Positions 41,687 to 52,237 of a stretch of DNA of 64,000 nucleotides are shown piece by piece (the first letter of the stretch is position 1; every line of letters begins with the position of its first letter). Where the stretch lies: positions 141,650,241 through 141,714,240 of the forward strand of contig CM043945.1 in the NCBI GenBank assembly GCA_014529385.2. Direction: 5' to 3'. This DNA is from Adiantum capillus-veneris (taxonomy: Eukaryota > Streptophyta > Polypodiopsida > Polypodiales > Pteridaceae). Position numbers and translations under genes: made by a program. The notes beneath the pieces are model-generated. The model was not told the DNA's origin. It worked only from the letters and a program-made list of their open reading frames with translations, and did no database searches.

Positions 41687-42826
41687 TGTGAGCGGGATGA
41701 CAACACACACAGCGCCTCTATAACTACCCGATACACACTCTTGGAATGATACACACACACACTATGGGGCACCACTCGGCTTAGACAACACACCTGGCCG
41801 AGACAGGGAACACACCTCTGGAGTGAGAGGAGAGAGACTATCCACTTGCCCACTCCACACAGACACACACACACACACACAAAAAAAAACTTAGCTCAAA
41901 AGAGGAGAATTTCTGATGTTTAGATACAATTGAGCTTCGGCCAACACCAATGGGGCAAATAGCTCACACAATATGGGTAAAATAAGCCAGATACAATCAC
42001 AAACTAGAGCAGAAACTTCGCTCATAGGAGAAACTTACACAGAAAAACAGCAGGAAAAGAGTGAGAAATTTGGCAAAATGGACAGCGCCATCGCGTCCGG
42101 AACGGCCCAAAACCCCAGTCTACAATGTCAAAGTGCTCAAATCCGACCTCGGATGAGCAGTTTATGGCCAAAACAGGCTCCAAAATGAGCAAAAACACAC
42201 CTGCGGCTGTTCCTCCTCTCTTCTCCACGTTTTTTCTGGTCTTCTCTCTGCTTTTCCAGTTCCCACACTTAGCTTTATTACTTGGGCACCCTTGGCCTTT
42301 TAGATGACCTCAAACGGACCCCGAACAGGCCAAAAACTGACCTCGCAGTGCATAGTTGTCACCTTTTTGCATCATTCGCACACCTGGCACTCAGCTTTTT
42401 TCCAATAATGCATCTTGCCACCACGTGAAGTGGCCCCAAAAAGTGTTCCTAATGATGACCTTTCTGCATAACTCTCACAAGAAAATACCCACGTTGTGTC
42501 CGTCCTCATCGGCGTGCAAATATTGACCTCGTTCGCCCTCCTGACGCCACTAGATGCCATCTGACGCACCTGCTGACCTCATGTCGTCGGCCCGCAGATA
42601 GCTTCCTCGAGAAGTTTTACGCGCTACCAACTCCTCCTTATTGTAGAAAAAACACAGTGGTACTGGTAATAGTGAAAATCGATGCACTATGTACACCCTG
42701 TCCTACCTGTACACATGTGGGCCCCACATAACCACCTGGATAAGGAAAATGGGCAATCCTTTATTTGATGCACCATGCATGTATATGTACATATGCGCAA
42801 TCCCTTGCTCCAAAAAACTCCTGACA
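41687..42826 (-). repeat. Tat-like 3' LTR
   Basis: On the minus strand it begins TGTCAGGAGTTTTTTGGAG at 42,826 and ends CCGCTCACA at 41,687. Confidence 0.93.
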
Positions 42827-42845
42827 TAATTTGCCCATCCCCTAG
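42827..42845 (-). promoter_or_regulatory. Tat-like polypurine tract
   Basis: On the minus strand AGGGGATGGGCAAATTA precedes the 3' LTR. Confidence 0.65.
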
Positions 42846-42854
42846 CCTGCTAGA

Positions 42855-43100
42855 TCATTCATGATCAGCAGTAGCAAAGAGAGATATGAGACTCGCCGCA
42901 TCACAGGTCTCCTCATCCCTCACCAACACTGCTTGACCCACAGACAACTCATCTTGCTCCACCATCATCAATCTAGCATGATACAATTTAAGACGCAACC
43001 CATTTACCCTTGACTTATGTAGAACACCATCCAGGTTAGCCAGCTGATATGTGCCATTTGGAAAACACTCCACTACCTTGAAAGGGCCTTCCCACTTAAT
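42855..43100 (-). pseudogene. Tat-like integrase C-terminus
   Basis: The frame of the integrase continues past the TAA at 43,101-43,103 with IKWEGPFKVVECFPNGTYQL and ends at 42,855 after SLFATADHE. This is the usual C-terminal integrase segment; the TAA probably replaces CAA. Confidence 0.85.
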
Positions 43101-44669
43101 TTAAAACTTCTTTTGGAAGGTGTTGTCCAGCTTACTGTTGTAGCGCAAAACCAAGTCATGTTTCTTGATACCCTTACTTTTGACCTTTTCATTTATCTTT
43201 GCCAAAGCCTTATCCTGCATCTGCCCATAATGCTCCAATGCGCTCATCCTATCCAACTGGACCTCTTGTAACTGCAAGAGCCTCTCTTTGAATGCATCAC
43301 TAGGCGGCCCAAGCAACTTCTCTAACATCTTGACCGTAGGCAACTCTACTTCCACAGGCAATAGTGCTTCTTTTCCATACACCATATGAAATGGAGTAAA
43401 CCCTGTACCTGTCTTCACTGACGTACGGTAAGCCCATAATGCACTAGGCAATTCCAAATCCCAATTCTTTCCTTGGTGCTCTGTCACTTTCGAAAGAATC
43501 TGTACCAACTCACCATTGAATCTTTCATTTAAGCCATTACACTGTGGGTAATAAGGAGTGGTATGCTGGTGCCTAATCTTCATCTTTGTGCATAAGAAGT
43601 CTAGCAGTTTAGCTCTAAATCCTGGCCCCTTATCTGAAAGTAGCTCTAATGGCACCCCAAACTTGCAACATATTTCATCATACACAAATTTTGCCACATC
43701 CTTTGCAGTGATTTGTTTTACTGCTATAGCCTCTGCCCATCTAGAGAGATAGTCCACTGCCGTCAAGATATAGCTTTTGCCCCTGCTTGTGATAGGTAAC
43801 AGGCCTATTGCATCAATCCCCCACTTTTCAAACACATCAAACGCCATAATGGTTTTTCGTAGCTCTGGCTTCAACACTCTCTTCCCAAATTCTTGACACC
43901 TATTGCAAGACCTACACCAATGGTGAACATCCTTGTGCAAACTAGGCCATACATACCCCTCTTGCAAAATCTTATCCAAGGTGATCTTTAGAGCAAAATG
44001 GCCACCACATGCGCCTTCATGATTCTCTTCCAACACTCTGTAAAGCTCCTCCCGCCAAGGTACACGTCTCAACACGAGATCAGCCCCTTTCATGTATAAG
44101 ACATCACCAATCAATTTGTACCTGTATGCTCTACGCACAAAGCCATACTTCTTAGACTTCTGAATCTCCTTTGGAATGATTCCTGTTAGCAAAAACTCCT
44201 CTTCTTGAGCCAAACTTTCCCGGCCATGATAAAGAGGTAAATTGGTCCTCAACACGAATAGCTCCCCAATCATGCCTTGAGCTGCTTCATGTGCCTCTCC
44301 ATTTAGAACACGTTCAATGTGTGTGATGCTCCATGCTTCAAACTTTTTTAACAGGCCTTTAATTCTAAAGCACATTTCCTTCAATGAGGTGTTCTTGCTC
44401 TTCCACACACCCAGCACTTGCTTCACCACTAACAAGGCATCACCTTTTATGCTCAACCTTCGAACCCCATGCTTCAAACAAATGTGTAATCCGGCTTCCA
44501 ATGTAGCATATTCAGCCTCATTGTTACTATGCGCATCCAATTTGAACCCTCTCTTGCATACTAGCTTCCCCTCTGGATCATAAAGTGCTATACCCCTTGA
44601 AGCTGCATCGTGGCTCTTTCTGTATGAACCATCAAAGAACAACACATGTGCATTGCTGATCTGTGGCAC
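43101..44669 (-). CDS. Tat-like second RNase H and integrase
   Basis: The frame follows a TAA (44,670-44,672) without a shift; the first codon is GTG, so it is not an independent gene. An archaeal-type RNase H comes first (FFDGSY, NNEAEYATLEAG, IKGDALLVV). The integrase has its zinc domain (HEGACGGHFA to CRSCNRCQ) and catalytic residues in KWGIDAIG, LSDKGPGF and GLNERFNGE. The frame stops at 43,101 inside the C-terminal domain. Length and motifs are otherwise complete, so activity may have been lost only by the two stops, or a stop may be read through. Confidence 0.92.
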   Translation of the reverse strand: MPQISNAHVLFFDGSYRKSHDAASRGIALYDPEGKLVCKRGFKLDAHSNNEAEYATLEAGLHICLKHGVRRLSIKGDALLVVKQVLGVWKSKNTSLKEMCFRIKGLLKKFEAWSITHIERVLNGEAHEAAQGMIGELFVLRTNLPLYHGRESLAQEEEFLLTGIIPKEIQKSKKYGFVRRAYRYKLIGDVLYMKGADLVLRRVPWREELYRVLEENHEGACGGHFALKITLDKILQEGYVWPSLHKDVHHWCRSCNRCQEFGKRVLKPELRKTIMAFDVFEKWGIDAIGLLPITSRGKSYILTAVDYLSRWAEAIAVKQITAKDVAKFVYDEICCKFGVPLELLSDKGPGFRAKLLDFLCTKMKIRHQHTTPYYPQCNGLNERFNGELVQILSKVTEHQGKNWDLELPSALWAYRTSVKTGTGFTPFHMVYGKEALLPVEVELPTVKMLEKLLGPPSDAFKERLLQLQEVQLDRMSALEHYGQMQDKALAKINEKVKSKGIKKHDLVLRYNSKLDNTFQKKF

Positions 44670-47600
44670 TTATTCAACTACCTTTCTCACCACCTCTTCC
44701 TTAACAATAAGGGGATTCTCCTTGTAGGTCAAAAAATCAGCTAGGGTAGCCCTTGTACTATCTTCCACTAGAAAAGAGAACTCAAACTCTTGCAGCTCAA
44801 TTACCCATTTCTTCACCACATTTGACATGTTAGTACCATTAATGAAATGTGGCAAAAAGGCATAACTCGTCAAGAAAACAAAAGGCCGTGGTAGCAAGTA
44901 ATGACGAAATCGTCGACAAGCAAATATTACACTGGCCATCACTAGCTTTACTTCCGATAACTTTCTCTCCGCTACCAACTTCACTTGGCTTGCACAATAC
45001 ACTGGCCTCATATAATGGCTTCCCTTCCCCTTTTGCAATAGCATGGCTCCAATGGCATCATCCCCTACTGATGGATTTAAATAAACAACTTTCTCCCAAT
45101 CAGGAGCCTGCATGGCTGACAACCCCCCTAACACCTCTTTCACCTCTTGAAACACTTCTTCACACTTGTCATCCCATTGCAATGGATCATGCTTTGCCAC
45201 TTGCTGTAATGGATAAAGAAGCTGCAAAGACAATGGAATAAACCGTGCCATGTACTTCACTTTGTGTATAAAGGTTGCCAATTGCTTCGTACTCATAGGT
45301 GATGGAAGAAGAATAATAGACTTCACCTTATCTGGATCAGCCTCAATGCCATTTTCTGACACCATATGGCCCAATAACTTCACCCTTGGCTGTGCTAGAT
45401 GACATTTCTTTGGATGTAGTTGTCCTCCACATTCATCATATCGAGCCAATACCATATGCAGCTTCTCATGGTGATCAGCCCTACTGCTATAGACACAGAA
45501 GTCATCCATAAAAGCTTTAACACAACTACCAATGAATGGTTCCAACACCCAATTTTCTCTCTCTTGATAGAAGGAAGGTCCATTTGACAACCCAAATGGC
45601 AATACTGTGTAGCAATAGCAGCCCCATGGCGTAATAAAAGTTGTCTTTGTGCGCTCTTTAAGAGAAATCTTCAATTGAAAATAGCCTGAAAAACCATCAC
45701 ACACACTGTACCTCTCATAACCTGCCACTGAATCCAAGATCTGATCGATGAATGGAAGAGGATATGGGTTCTTCTTAGTGGCTGCGTTTAAGGGTTTAAA
45801 ATCCACACAAATTCTCCACTTCCCATCCTTCTTTGGACTGACTACAACTGGACTCACCCATTCTGTGGTCTCCACTGGAACTATGAACCCTGCCTTCAAT
45901 AACTTGTCCACCTCTACCCGCAAGGCTTCCATTTGCTCTTGACCCATCCTTCTTAGCCTTTGCCGCACTGGCTTAGCACCTTCTTTCAGCTCTATATGCA
46001 TCTCTTCACCCTTGAACCCTCTGATCTCTTCATATGAAGTAATGAACAAATTAGGAAAACTAGCCAGCATATGCAAAAATATATCCTTCTCCATAGTTGA
46101 GAGGTCTCCACTAATCATTCGCGTCATTAATTCTTTCTTCTTTGACAACTCAACCTTAGTTTGCATCAGCCCTTCAATCACTTCATAAGGCCCTTCACTT
46201 TCATCTTCAACCTCATTCACAAATGCAACTAAACCAAACTCCTGGATTTCTTTGTCCATCAAAAGAAATGCAACATCAGCATCCTCATCACTGCTGGTAG
46301 TGCTATCATTGTCCTCCTCTGTCACCGTGGAAGAGTCTTCATCACTAGACTCATCCTCATCTTCATAAAGCTCCTCTAATCGTTTCCTTGTGTCCATGTT
46401 ATAAAGCTTCTTGGTACCTGTCTTTCCATAGAGGCTAATCGTACCATGTCGCCAATCTTGAACAGCTCCCACTGCACGTAACCATGGTCTGCCCAGTATA
46501 ATAGGATATGTCCCCAACCCTGCTGGCATCACATGAAAATCAACCACTGCCTTTGCATCATATGCTTCCACTTCTAAGCTCTTTGCAACACCCAAACATT
46601 TTACTTTCTGATGGTTTGCCAATCTGATCCGGAAACCTGACACCCCAGCCACTGTGAGACTCATCTTCTCAACGCATGAGAGTGTTATGACGCATATTTG
46701 GGCTCCGCCATCCACATAACCTTGTCCCAAATTTTTCTTTTTATGCCACACATCTACTATTGGACAAATGTCTGGTAGCTCATCCATTGCCAACACCTTT
46801 ACTGAACCTCTCTCTGGCTCTTTCTCCATTGGGTTAACCATCGTTTTCCACTGTCGCTTTAGCTTAGGCACCATCTCTATAAGCAGCCCAAAAGTAACAT
46901 CTGCCTTCCTGCTCGTTAGATCCTCCTTCAAGTCATAGCTTAATTGCCCATCCCCTAGTGAAAAATCTGAAACATGAAACTTTCGACGAGCTCTCCTTTT
47001 CCTCTTGGCCTTGACATCCTCGCCTTCATGGCTCTTTCCCTTCTTCTTGCTAGGACCTGGGACACTTCTTCCTTCCTTTTCCTCTGTCGTCCTCTTCCCA
47101 ATAGGCATCACTAATGTATCCTCTAGCTTTGATGCCTTCTCCAAGGTGACTACACTTAGCACTTTTGTCTTTCCCTTTTCCTCTTGGGTTAATCCGTTGG
47201 TTCCTTCATCTCCCTTTATTTCGATGCCATAATCATGCGACCTAGTTAGCACCTGTTTTGGCAATGGATACATGTCTCCCCCCATCCTTGGTGGCTTATC
47301 ACATTGCGGGCTCATGTGGCCCAACTCTCCACAATTATAACATGTGGGCGTCTGCCTCCAAAACCTACCATTGCTTTGTCCAACACCATTCCTAGGCCTT
47401 TCTTCATCTCCTTGCTGATTTGCAAACCTCCCTCGACCTCGATTATTTCCCACTTGACCTAGCATGTTTAGGCTGAGATTCTTCATCAAATCTACCATTT
47501 GCCTCATGTCTTGCCTTAGCCCATCATCTTGCACTGCTGTAGTGACCACTGCTGGCATAACCTGAGTAGTAACAGGAACTACTAGCTCATGATGAACCCC

Positions 47601-48206
47601 TGACATGCGCCCTTGTAAAGACTCTATAGGCTGAAATTCAGACCTCATTGGCAAAGACTCCACCCCTAACTGGCTCATTTTCCTCAGCTTCCACTCTTTG
47701 TTCCTTGCTACCTCTAGTGCATCCTCATATGTCCTAGGCTTCTTTAGCTCCACTCTCCAACGTATATTCTCCCAAAGACCAGCCAAGACCCTGTCCTTCT
47801 TCATCATGTCAGGCGGGGGTACCTGTGGTGCTAAAGCCTTGCACATTCGCTCCCATGCCAATGAAAACTTACGTATGTACGCATCTACTGGCTCACCTTC
47901 CTTTTGCACCAAAGCCTGTACTTCTTGCCACACTTTGTCAGGATCTTCTATTTTCACAAACTCCACTTCCAACCCATGTCGTAGATTGTCCCAACTCAAC
48001 CTTACAGGTGGATCAGCCACACGCAACTCCTCTTCAAATGCTTTAGACCAAACTCGTGCATCACTCTTCAAACAAATTTGGAGAAGGCGTAACATTTGCG
48101 TAGGGTCATGAATCTGGTTGCTAATGCAGGCAACCTCCATCTTTTCCAAAAATTCTTCCACATCTTCATCACTTCTTCCATGAAACTCCGGATAAGAGAA
48201 AGCCAT
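44670..48206 (-). CDS. Tat-like gag, protease, RT and first RNase H
   Basis: I place the start at ATG 48,206 (MAFSYPEFHGRSDEDVEEFL), because upstream codons in frame lack ATG. Gag comes first, then a CX2CX4HX4C knuckle CYNCGELGHMSPQC (about 47,345-47,304), a charged Lys/Arg linker, a protease with VDGGAQICVIT (near 46,710), and an acidic Asp/Glu/Ser stretch. RT carries WRICVDFKPLN and the catalytic FMDD (45,512-45,501). An RNase H-like domain without the expected first Asp (VYLNPSVGDDAIGAML) precedes the TAA at 44,670. Such a degenerate first RNase H followed by a second one is known for Tat elements. Confidence 0.93.
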   Translation of the reverse strand: MAFSYPEFHGRSDEDVEEFLEKMEVACISNQIHDPTQMLRLLQICLKSDARVWSKAFEEELRVADPPVRLSWDNLRHGLEVEFVKIEDPDKVWQEVQALVQKEGEPVDAYIRKFSLAWERMCKALAPQVPPPDMMKKDRVLAGLWENIRWRVELKKPRTYEDALEVARNKEWKLRKMSQLGVESLPMRSEFQPIESLQGRMSGVHHELVVPVTTQVMPAVVTTAVQDDGLRQDMRQMVDLMKNLSLNMLGQVGNNRGRGRFANQQGDEERPRNGVGQSNGRFWRQTPTCYNCGELGHMSPQCDKPPRMGGDMYPLPKQVLTRSHDYGIEIKGDEGTNGLTQEEKGKTKVLSVVTLEKASKLEDTLVMPIGKRTTEEKEGRSVPGPSKKKGKSHEGEDVKAKRKRRARRKFHVSDFSLGDGQLSYDLKEDLTSRKADVTFGLLIEMVPKLKRQWKTMVNPMEKEPERGSVKVLAMDELPDICPIVDVWHKKKNLGQGYVDGGAQICVITLSCVEKMSLTVAGVSGFRIRLANHQKVKCLGVAKSLEVEAYDAKAVVDFHVMPAGLGTYPIILGRPWLRAVGAVQDWRHGTISLYGKTGTKKLYNMDTRKRLEELYEDEDESSDEDSSTVTEEDNDSTTSSDEDADVAFLLMDKEIQEFGLVAFVNEVEDESEGPYEVIEGLMQTKVELSKKKELMTRMISGDLSTMEKDIFLHMLASFPNLFITSYEEIRGFKGEEMHIELKEGAKPVRQRLRRMGQEQMEALRVEVDKLLKAGFIVPVETTEWVSPVVVSPKKDGKWRICVDFKPLNAATKKNPYPLPFIDQILDSVAGYERYSVCDGFSGYFQLKISLKERTKTTFITPWGCYCYTVLPFGLSNGPSFYQERENWVLEPFIGSCVKAFMDDFCVYSSRADHHEKLHMVLARYDECGGQLHPKKCHLAQPRVKLLGHMVSENGIEADPDKVKSIILLPSPMSTKQLATFIHKVKYMARFIPLSLQLLYPLQQVAKHDPLQWDDKCEEVFQEVKEVLGGLSAMQAPDWEKVVYLNPSVGDDAIGAMLLQKGKGSHYMRPVYCASQVKLVAERKLSEVKLVMASVIFACRRFRHYLLPRPFVFLTSYAFLPHFINGTNMSNVVKKWVIELQEFEFSFLVEDSTRATLADFLTYKENPLIVKEEVVRKVVE

Positions 48207-48308
48207 GGCTACCCAAATTATGATGCTTTGAGAATCCCTTCGAACACACGTGCAAGAACCCAAAACTTTTCACTACCCAATCCCCAGAAACTTCAATGGA
48301 GCTCAACT

Positions 48309-48527
48309 TTAGATAAGGACAAACACATGCACATCAAATGAGTTTTCATAGTTAATCATCGGAATGACAACAGGCAAAGGACATTCCAGGATCTCTCTCA
48401 ATCTTCTTGGCCCAAACATAAAGACTATGCGCTGCTGGAAAAAGATCTTCCTGGACACATGAACATTAATCTGAATTCTTTGAGTTAAATGAAAAGGAGT
48501 GAACTGAGGGCCATTTTGATCATCCAT
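48309..48527 (-). CDS. Conserved 72-aa protein of unknown function, copy B, in Tat leader
   Basis: On the minus strand ATG at 48,527 to TAA at 48,309 gives 72 codons, exactly the length of copies A1 and A2, though the DNA is strongly diverged. Shared residues include INV, SRKI, FFQQRIVF, FGP, RL, EIL and SFDV. It lies in the leader, about 750 bp after the LTR and 100 bp before gag, in the gag frame but separated by stops. The frame is also open eight codons upstream to 48,551. Function unknown. Confidence 0.6.
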   Translation of the reverse strand: MDDQNGPQFTPFHLTQRIQINVHVSRKIFFQQRIVFMFGPRRLREILECPLPVVIPMINYENSFDVHVFVLI

Positions 48528-48551
48528 TAAAGCCAACCATGAAGCTCCCAA

Positions 48552-49260
48552 GAAGGCACACCTGACTCAACCTTTGATTTTGCCAAAATTTCAGCAGCAT
48601 AACAGCATAAATGGCTCAAAATACCAAAAACCTAGCCATCATAACTTGGGAAAATTTCGACAGAGTTTCCCCAGAAGTAGAGCAGTAGGCACCCAAAATA
48701 TAGACTGTCTATGTATGCATAAACTGTCAACAATAGAACCCGAGCATCAAGTAGGACTCACTAGTACATAGCCTATGGTGAGGTCACAAAAAGGGTGCTC
48801 CAGCTACCTGTATCACCGAAAGGATCTCCACATTTGAGAATCCCCCAGCTCAATAAAAACCTCACGCTATCGACCCTCACACGAAGGCTAATGCAAATCG
48901 CATATAGTCAAGTCTCAGAAATGACTATCTTCCAGACCAAGTCTCAGAAATGGCTGGGACTGCCAAATACAACCAAGTATGGCTCCACAAATGCGTACAA
49001 TGGTAGTTTTCACAAGTAACGTACAATCCAACAGACAATGCGCTCAAACAGGCGCCAAGTGATGCATACCCACAACAACTGCAAGTGACATCACTGCTAG
49101 TATATCACTGTACTCCAGCTACCTGTACCTGTGTGAATCACCTGTACCTGTACCTGTAACCTGTAACCTGTAATCTGCAACCTGTAATCTGCAACCTGCA
49201 ACCTGTAATCCCGAAGCGCGAAGCTCGAAGCAGAAGGTACTCGAAGAAGATCCTCAGTGG
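48552..49260 (-). other. Tat-like 5' leader
   Basis: No convincing frame. Near 49,110-49,215 the plus strand has tandem CTGTACCTGTAACCTG-type repeats, a short minisatellite. Confidence 0.6.
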
Positions 49261-49268
49261 GGGCGCCA
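49261..49268 (-). promoter_or_regulatory. Tat-like primer-binding site
   Basis: On the minus strand TGGCGCCC begins six bases after the LTR end. The downstream bases (CCACTGAGGATC) did not let me name the tRNA. Confidence 0.65.
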
Positions 49269-49274
49269 AAAGAA

Positions 49275-50408
49275 TGTGAGCGGGATGAAAACACACACAG
49301 CGCCTCTATAACTACCCAATACACACTCTTGGAATGATACACACACACACTATGGGGCACCACTCGGCTTAGACAACACACCTGGCCGAGACAGGGAACA
49401 CACCTCTGGAGTGAGAGGAGAGAGACTATCCACTTGCCCACTCCACACAGACACACACACACACACAAAAACTCAGCTCAAAAGAGGAGAATTTCTGATT
49501 TTTAGATACAATTGAGCTTGGGCCAACACCAATGGGGCAAATAGCTCACACAATATGGGTAAAATAAGCCAGATACAATCACAAACTAGAGCAGAAACTT
49601 CGCTCATAGGAGAAACTTACACAGAAAAACAGCAGGAAAAGAGTGAGAAATTTGGCAAAATGGACAGCACCATCGCGTCCGGAACGGCCCAAAACCCCAG
49701 TCTACAATGTCAAAGTGCTCAAATCCGACCTCGGATGAGCAGTTTACGGCCAAAACAGGCTCCAAAATGAGCAAAAACACACCTGCGGCTGTTCCTCCTC
49801 TCTTCTCCACGTTTTTTCTGGTCTTCTCTCTGCTTTTCCAGTTCCCACACTTAGCTTTATTACTTGGGCACCCTTGGCCTTTTAGATGACCTCAAACGGA
49901 CCCCGAACAGGCCAAAAACTGACCTCGCAGTGCATAGTTGTCACCTTTTTGCATCATTCGCACACCTGGCACTCAGCTTTTTTCCAATAATGCATCTTGC
50001 CACCACGTGAAGTGGCCCCAAAAAGTGGTCCTAATGATGACCTTTCTGCATAACTCTCACAAGAAAATACCCACGTTGTGTCCGTCCTCATCGGCGTGCA
50101 AATATTGACCTCGTTCGCCCTCCTGACGCCACTAGATGCCATCTGACGCACCTGCTGACCTCATGTCGTCGGCCCGCAGATAGCTTCCTCGAGAAGTTTT
50201 ACGCGCTACCAACTCCTCCTTATTGTAGAAAAAACACAGTGGTACTGGTAATAGTGAAAATCGATGCACTATGTACACCCTGTCCTACCTGTACACATGT
50301 GGGCCCCACATAACCACCTGGATAAGGAAAATGGGCAATCCTTTATTTGATGCACCATGCATGTATATGTACATATGCGCAATCCCTTGCTCCAAAAAAC
50401 TCCTGACA
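49275..50408 (-). repeat. Tat-like 5' LTR
   Basis: TGTCAGGAG at 50,408 to CCGCTCACA at 49,275 on the minus strand, 1,134 bp. Confidence 0.93.
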
Positions 50409-50412
50409 ACGG
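50409..50412. repeat. Target-site duplication of Tat-like element (right)
   Basis: ACGG, matching 41,683-41,686. Confidence 0.75.
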
Positions 50413-51304
50413 CACGAGAAATGGCTCACCAAGTTCCAATTGGCAGGCAATGCAAATTGGGGAGCACAAAAAGGTTTTTTTGTTGTTTTTGAGGTCACCT
50501 CAAGTGAGGGTGCCTCAAATGCTGCCATGTGGGTGCCGACTAAACCCACATGAGGGGGGGCTGCCACGAGATTTGGGATACATATACTGGGCCGTGAGCC
50601 CATTTGGGTATGAGGTGGGAGAGAGGCCTAGGCTATGCGCTCCAAAGTGGGCGCTGCGAGTTGGCGGCTTTGGTTATGCACAGGCGCGTCCGGTGGCAGA
50701 TGCGGCGGTTTGGGCAAGCTGAGGCGGCGAAGGCCGATGGGCTGGAGCGCTGTGCTGACATGGCTTGTTCGACTGGGGCTTGTGCCCGCGCCTAAAAGGC
50801 CAAACAATTTTTGAAAAGGGAAAGTTTTGCACTAAAGGGGGGTTGGGATTTTTAGGTTTGGGGGGATTTTTGGGCAAGATTTTGGAGAGGAAGAACCAGC
50901 TGGAGTGCTTCTGCCTGGGAGCAATTAGAGAAGCCAAAGCACGAGGAAACGAGACGATGGGCAGCCTAGGAAAGAATTCTGAGGCAAGGAATACAATTTG
51001 AAAGGCATACCAATCGAGCGTATGTAACTGGATTGTAAAAGTGCAGCTAGAATTCTTATAGTGTTTCTGTTGTACCACAGTACTTGAATTTGAAATCTTT
51101 GTTTCTTCATCGTATCAATACTTATTGTTCTTAATTGCAATCTTCTCTCTCTAATCTCATGAATCTACAGTACTATGTGTATTAACCTATTGAATACGTC
51201 GACCTGCACTCGATTATCCTAGTTTGAACACCTGCTAAGCTCCTGTCTATAGCCAGAGGCCCGGTGCTTTCCCGGTCAACCCTGGAGAACCACAAACTCC
51301 GACA
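50413..51304 (+). mobile_element. Probable 5' LTR (right half) of fungal-like Ty3 element
   Basis: It ends CACAAACTCCGACA five bases before the primer-binding site and continues 41,048-41,686 across the Tat insertion. No protein is recognised in it; frames at 50,357-50,795 overlap and look like chance. Confidence 0.5.
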
Positions 51305-51308
51305 AATT

Positions 51309-51324
51309 TGGTGAACCCGACGTG
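51309..51324 (+). promoter_or_regulatory. Primer-binding site of fungal-like element
   Basis: TGGTGAACCCGACGTG follows the LTR-like CCGACA by four bases and precedes the gag ATG by 30 bases. The tRNA is not identified. Confidence 0.55.
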
Positions 51325-51352
51325 AAACTGATCGGGGTAGACGGAGCCAGTC

Positions 51353-52213
51353 ATGTCGGCAGGCCAAGATAATGGGATGCAACAATTTGCTGCGCTTATG
51401 CATCAACAACATCTGCACCATCAGCAGATGATGACTCAAAGCTCAACAAGAGAAATGGAAGCACGGATTCATGAAGCTAGGCAAACAGTGACTGATAAAG
51501 TGCGGCAGTTTGAAGGTCGTGATGTTACTAAATTTTGTCAATGGTATGAGCAAGCAATGGAAGACAAGGGAGCAGATGAACAAGCTACAGTGGATAATTT
51601 TGTGTTGGTAGTCATGCTTGAACTGCGAACACGGGTTGAGGAGCTTCGGATTGCCCATGGGGAAACCTGGGCGGGGTTCAAACAAGCTCTCAAAGACGAC
51701 TACTTTCTAGAAGATAAGGAGCGTGTTACAAAAAAAAGATTTCTGAAATGGGTGCAACACCACAATAAGGGGCTTTCGACACCTGAGCTGCTACGGGAAT
51801 TTGAGAAAAGATTTGGGCAGTTATCTGCTACCGAACGTGCCACTTTGAATTCTGAAAAGGTAGAATTGTTTGTGCAGGCTGCAGACTTGAAACTGCAAAA
51901 GAGCTTAGTGGATCTCCTTGAGGATCCAGCAGGGGAATTAGGGCTAAAATCAGATTGGAAAGAAGTAATTGAAGCTATCAACATGGTGGTAAAGTGACAG
52001 AAAAGGGTGGACAAATTAGTCGGGATGACTACCGACGTGGAAGATAAAGTGGGAGAGGTCCCTGTGCTATTAAAGGAAAAGACCGTGAAGCTAGAGGAGT
52101 CTTTTATGGACGAGCTTGTGAAGGGAATCCAGGAGTTAAATATTAATTTGAAGGCAGTTAAGCTGGAAGGAAAAGGTTTAGCATCTCGATTAAAACAAGG
52201 CGGCAGGCAGTAG
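51353..52213 (+). pseudogene. Fungal-like Ty3 element 1: gag
   Basis: ATG opens MSAGQDNGMQQFAALMHQQH and 214 codons read to a TGA at 51,995. The same frame resumes to a TAG at 52,211. The content is helical and charged (FCQWYEQAMEDKG, RFLKWVQHHNKGL, LVDLLEDPAGELG), as in a gag. A zinc knuckle CX2CX4HX4C, CMWCDSLDHIRSDC, follows at about 52,238, so gag and protease share one frame. Each stop is a single codon change. Confidence 0.82.
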
Positions 52214-52237
52214 AGAGGAAGTGGTAATCAAAATTGC

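Larger units (their letters stand above)
41687..50408 (-). mobile_element. Complete young Tat-like Ty3/gypsy element
   Basis: The element is about 8.7 kb on the minus strand with LTRs of 1,134 and 1,140 bp and a 4-bp target duplication. The LTRs differ by about eight substitutions plus length changes in CA and A runs, roughly 0.7%. A single gag-pol frame runs from 48,206 to 42,855 with only two in-frame TAA codons. The degenerate first RNase H and the second, archaeal-type RNase H before integrase point to the Tat lineage. Confidence 0.93.

Noticed and set aside
44849-45241. Plus-strand frames opposite the Tat-like element (also 47,698-48,111 and 43,558-43,752)
   Set aside because: They are antisense shadows of a long, motif-rich gag-pol frame.
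50357-51078. Frames of 60-134 codons on both strands
   Set aside because: They overlap each other in a probable LTR and lack similarity to anything recognised.
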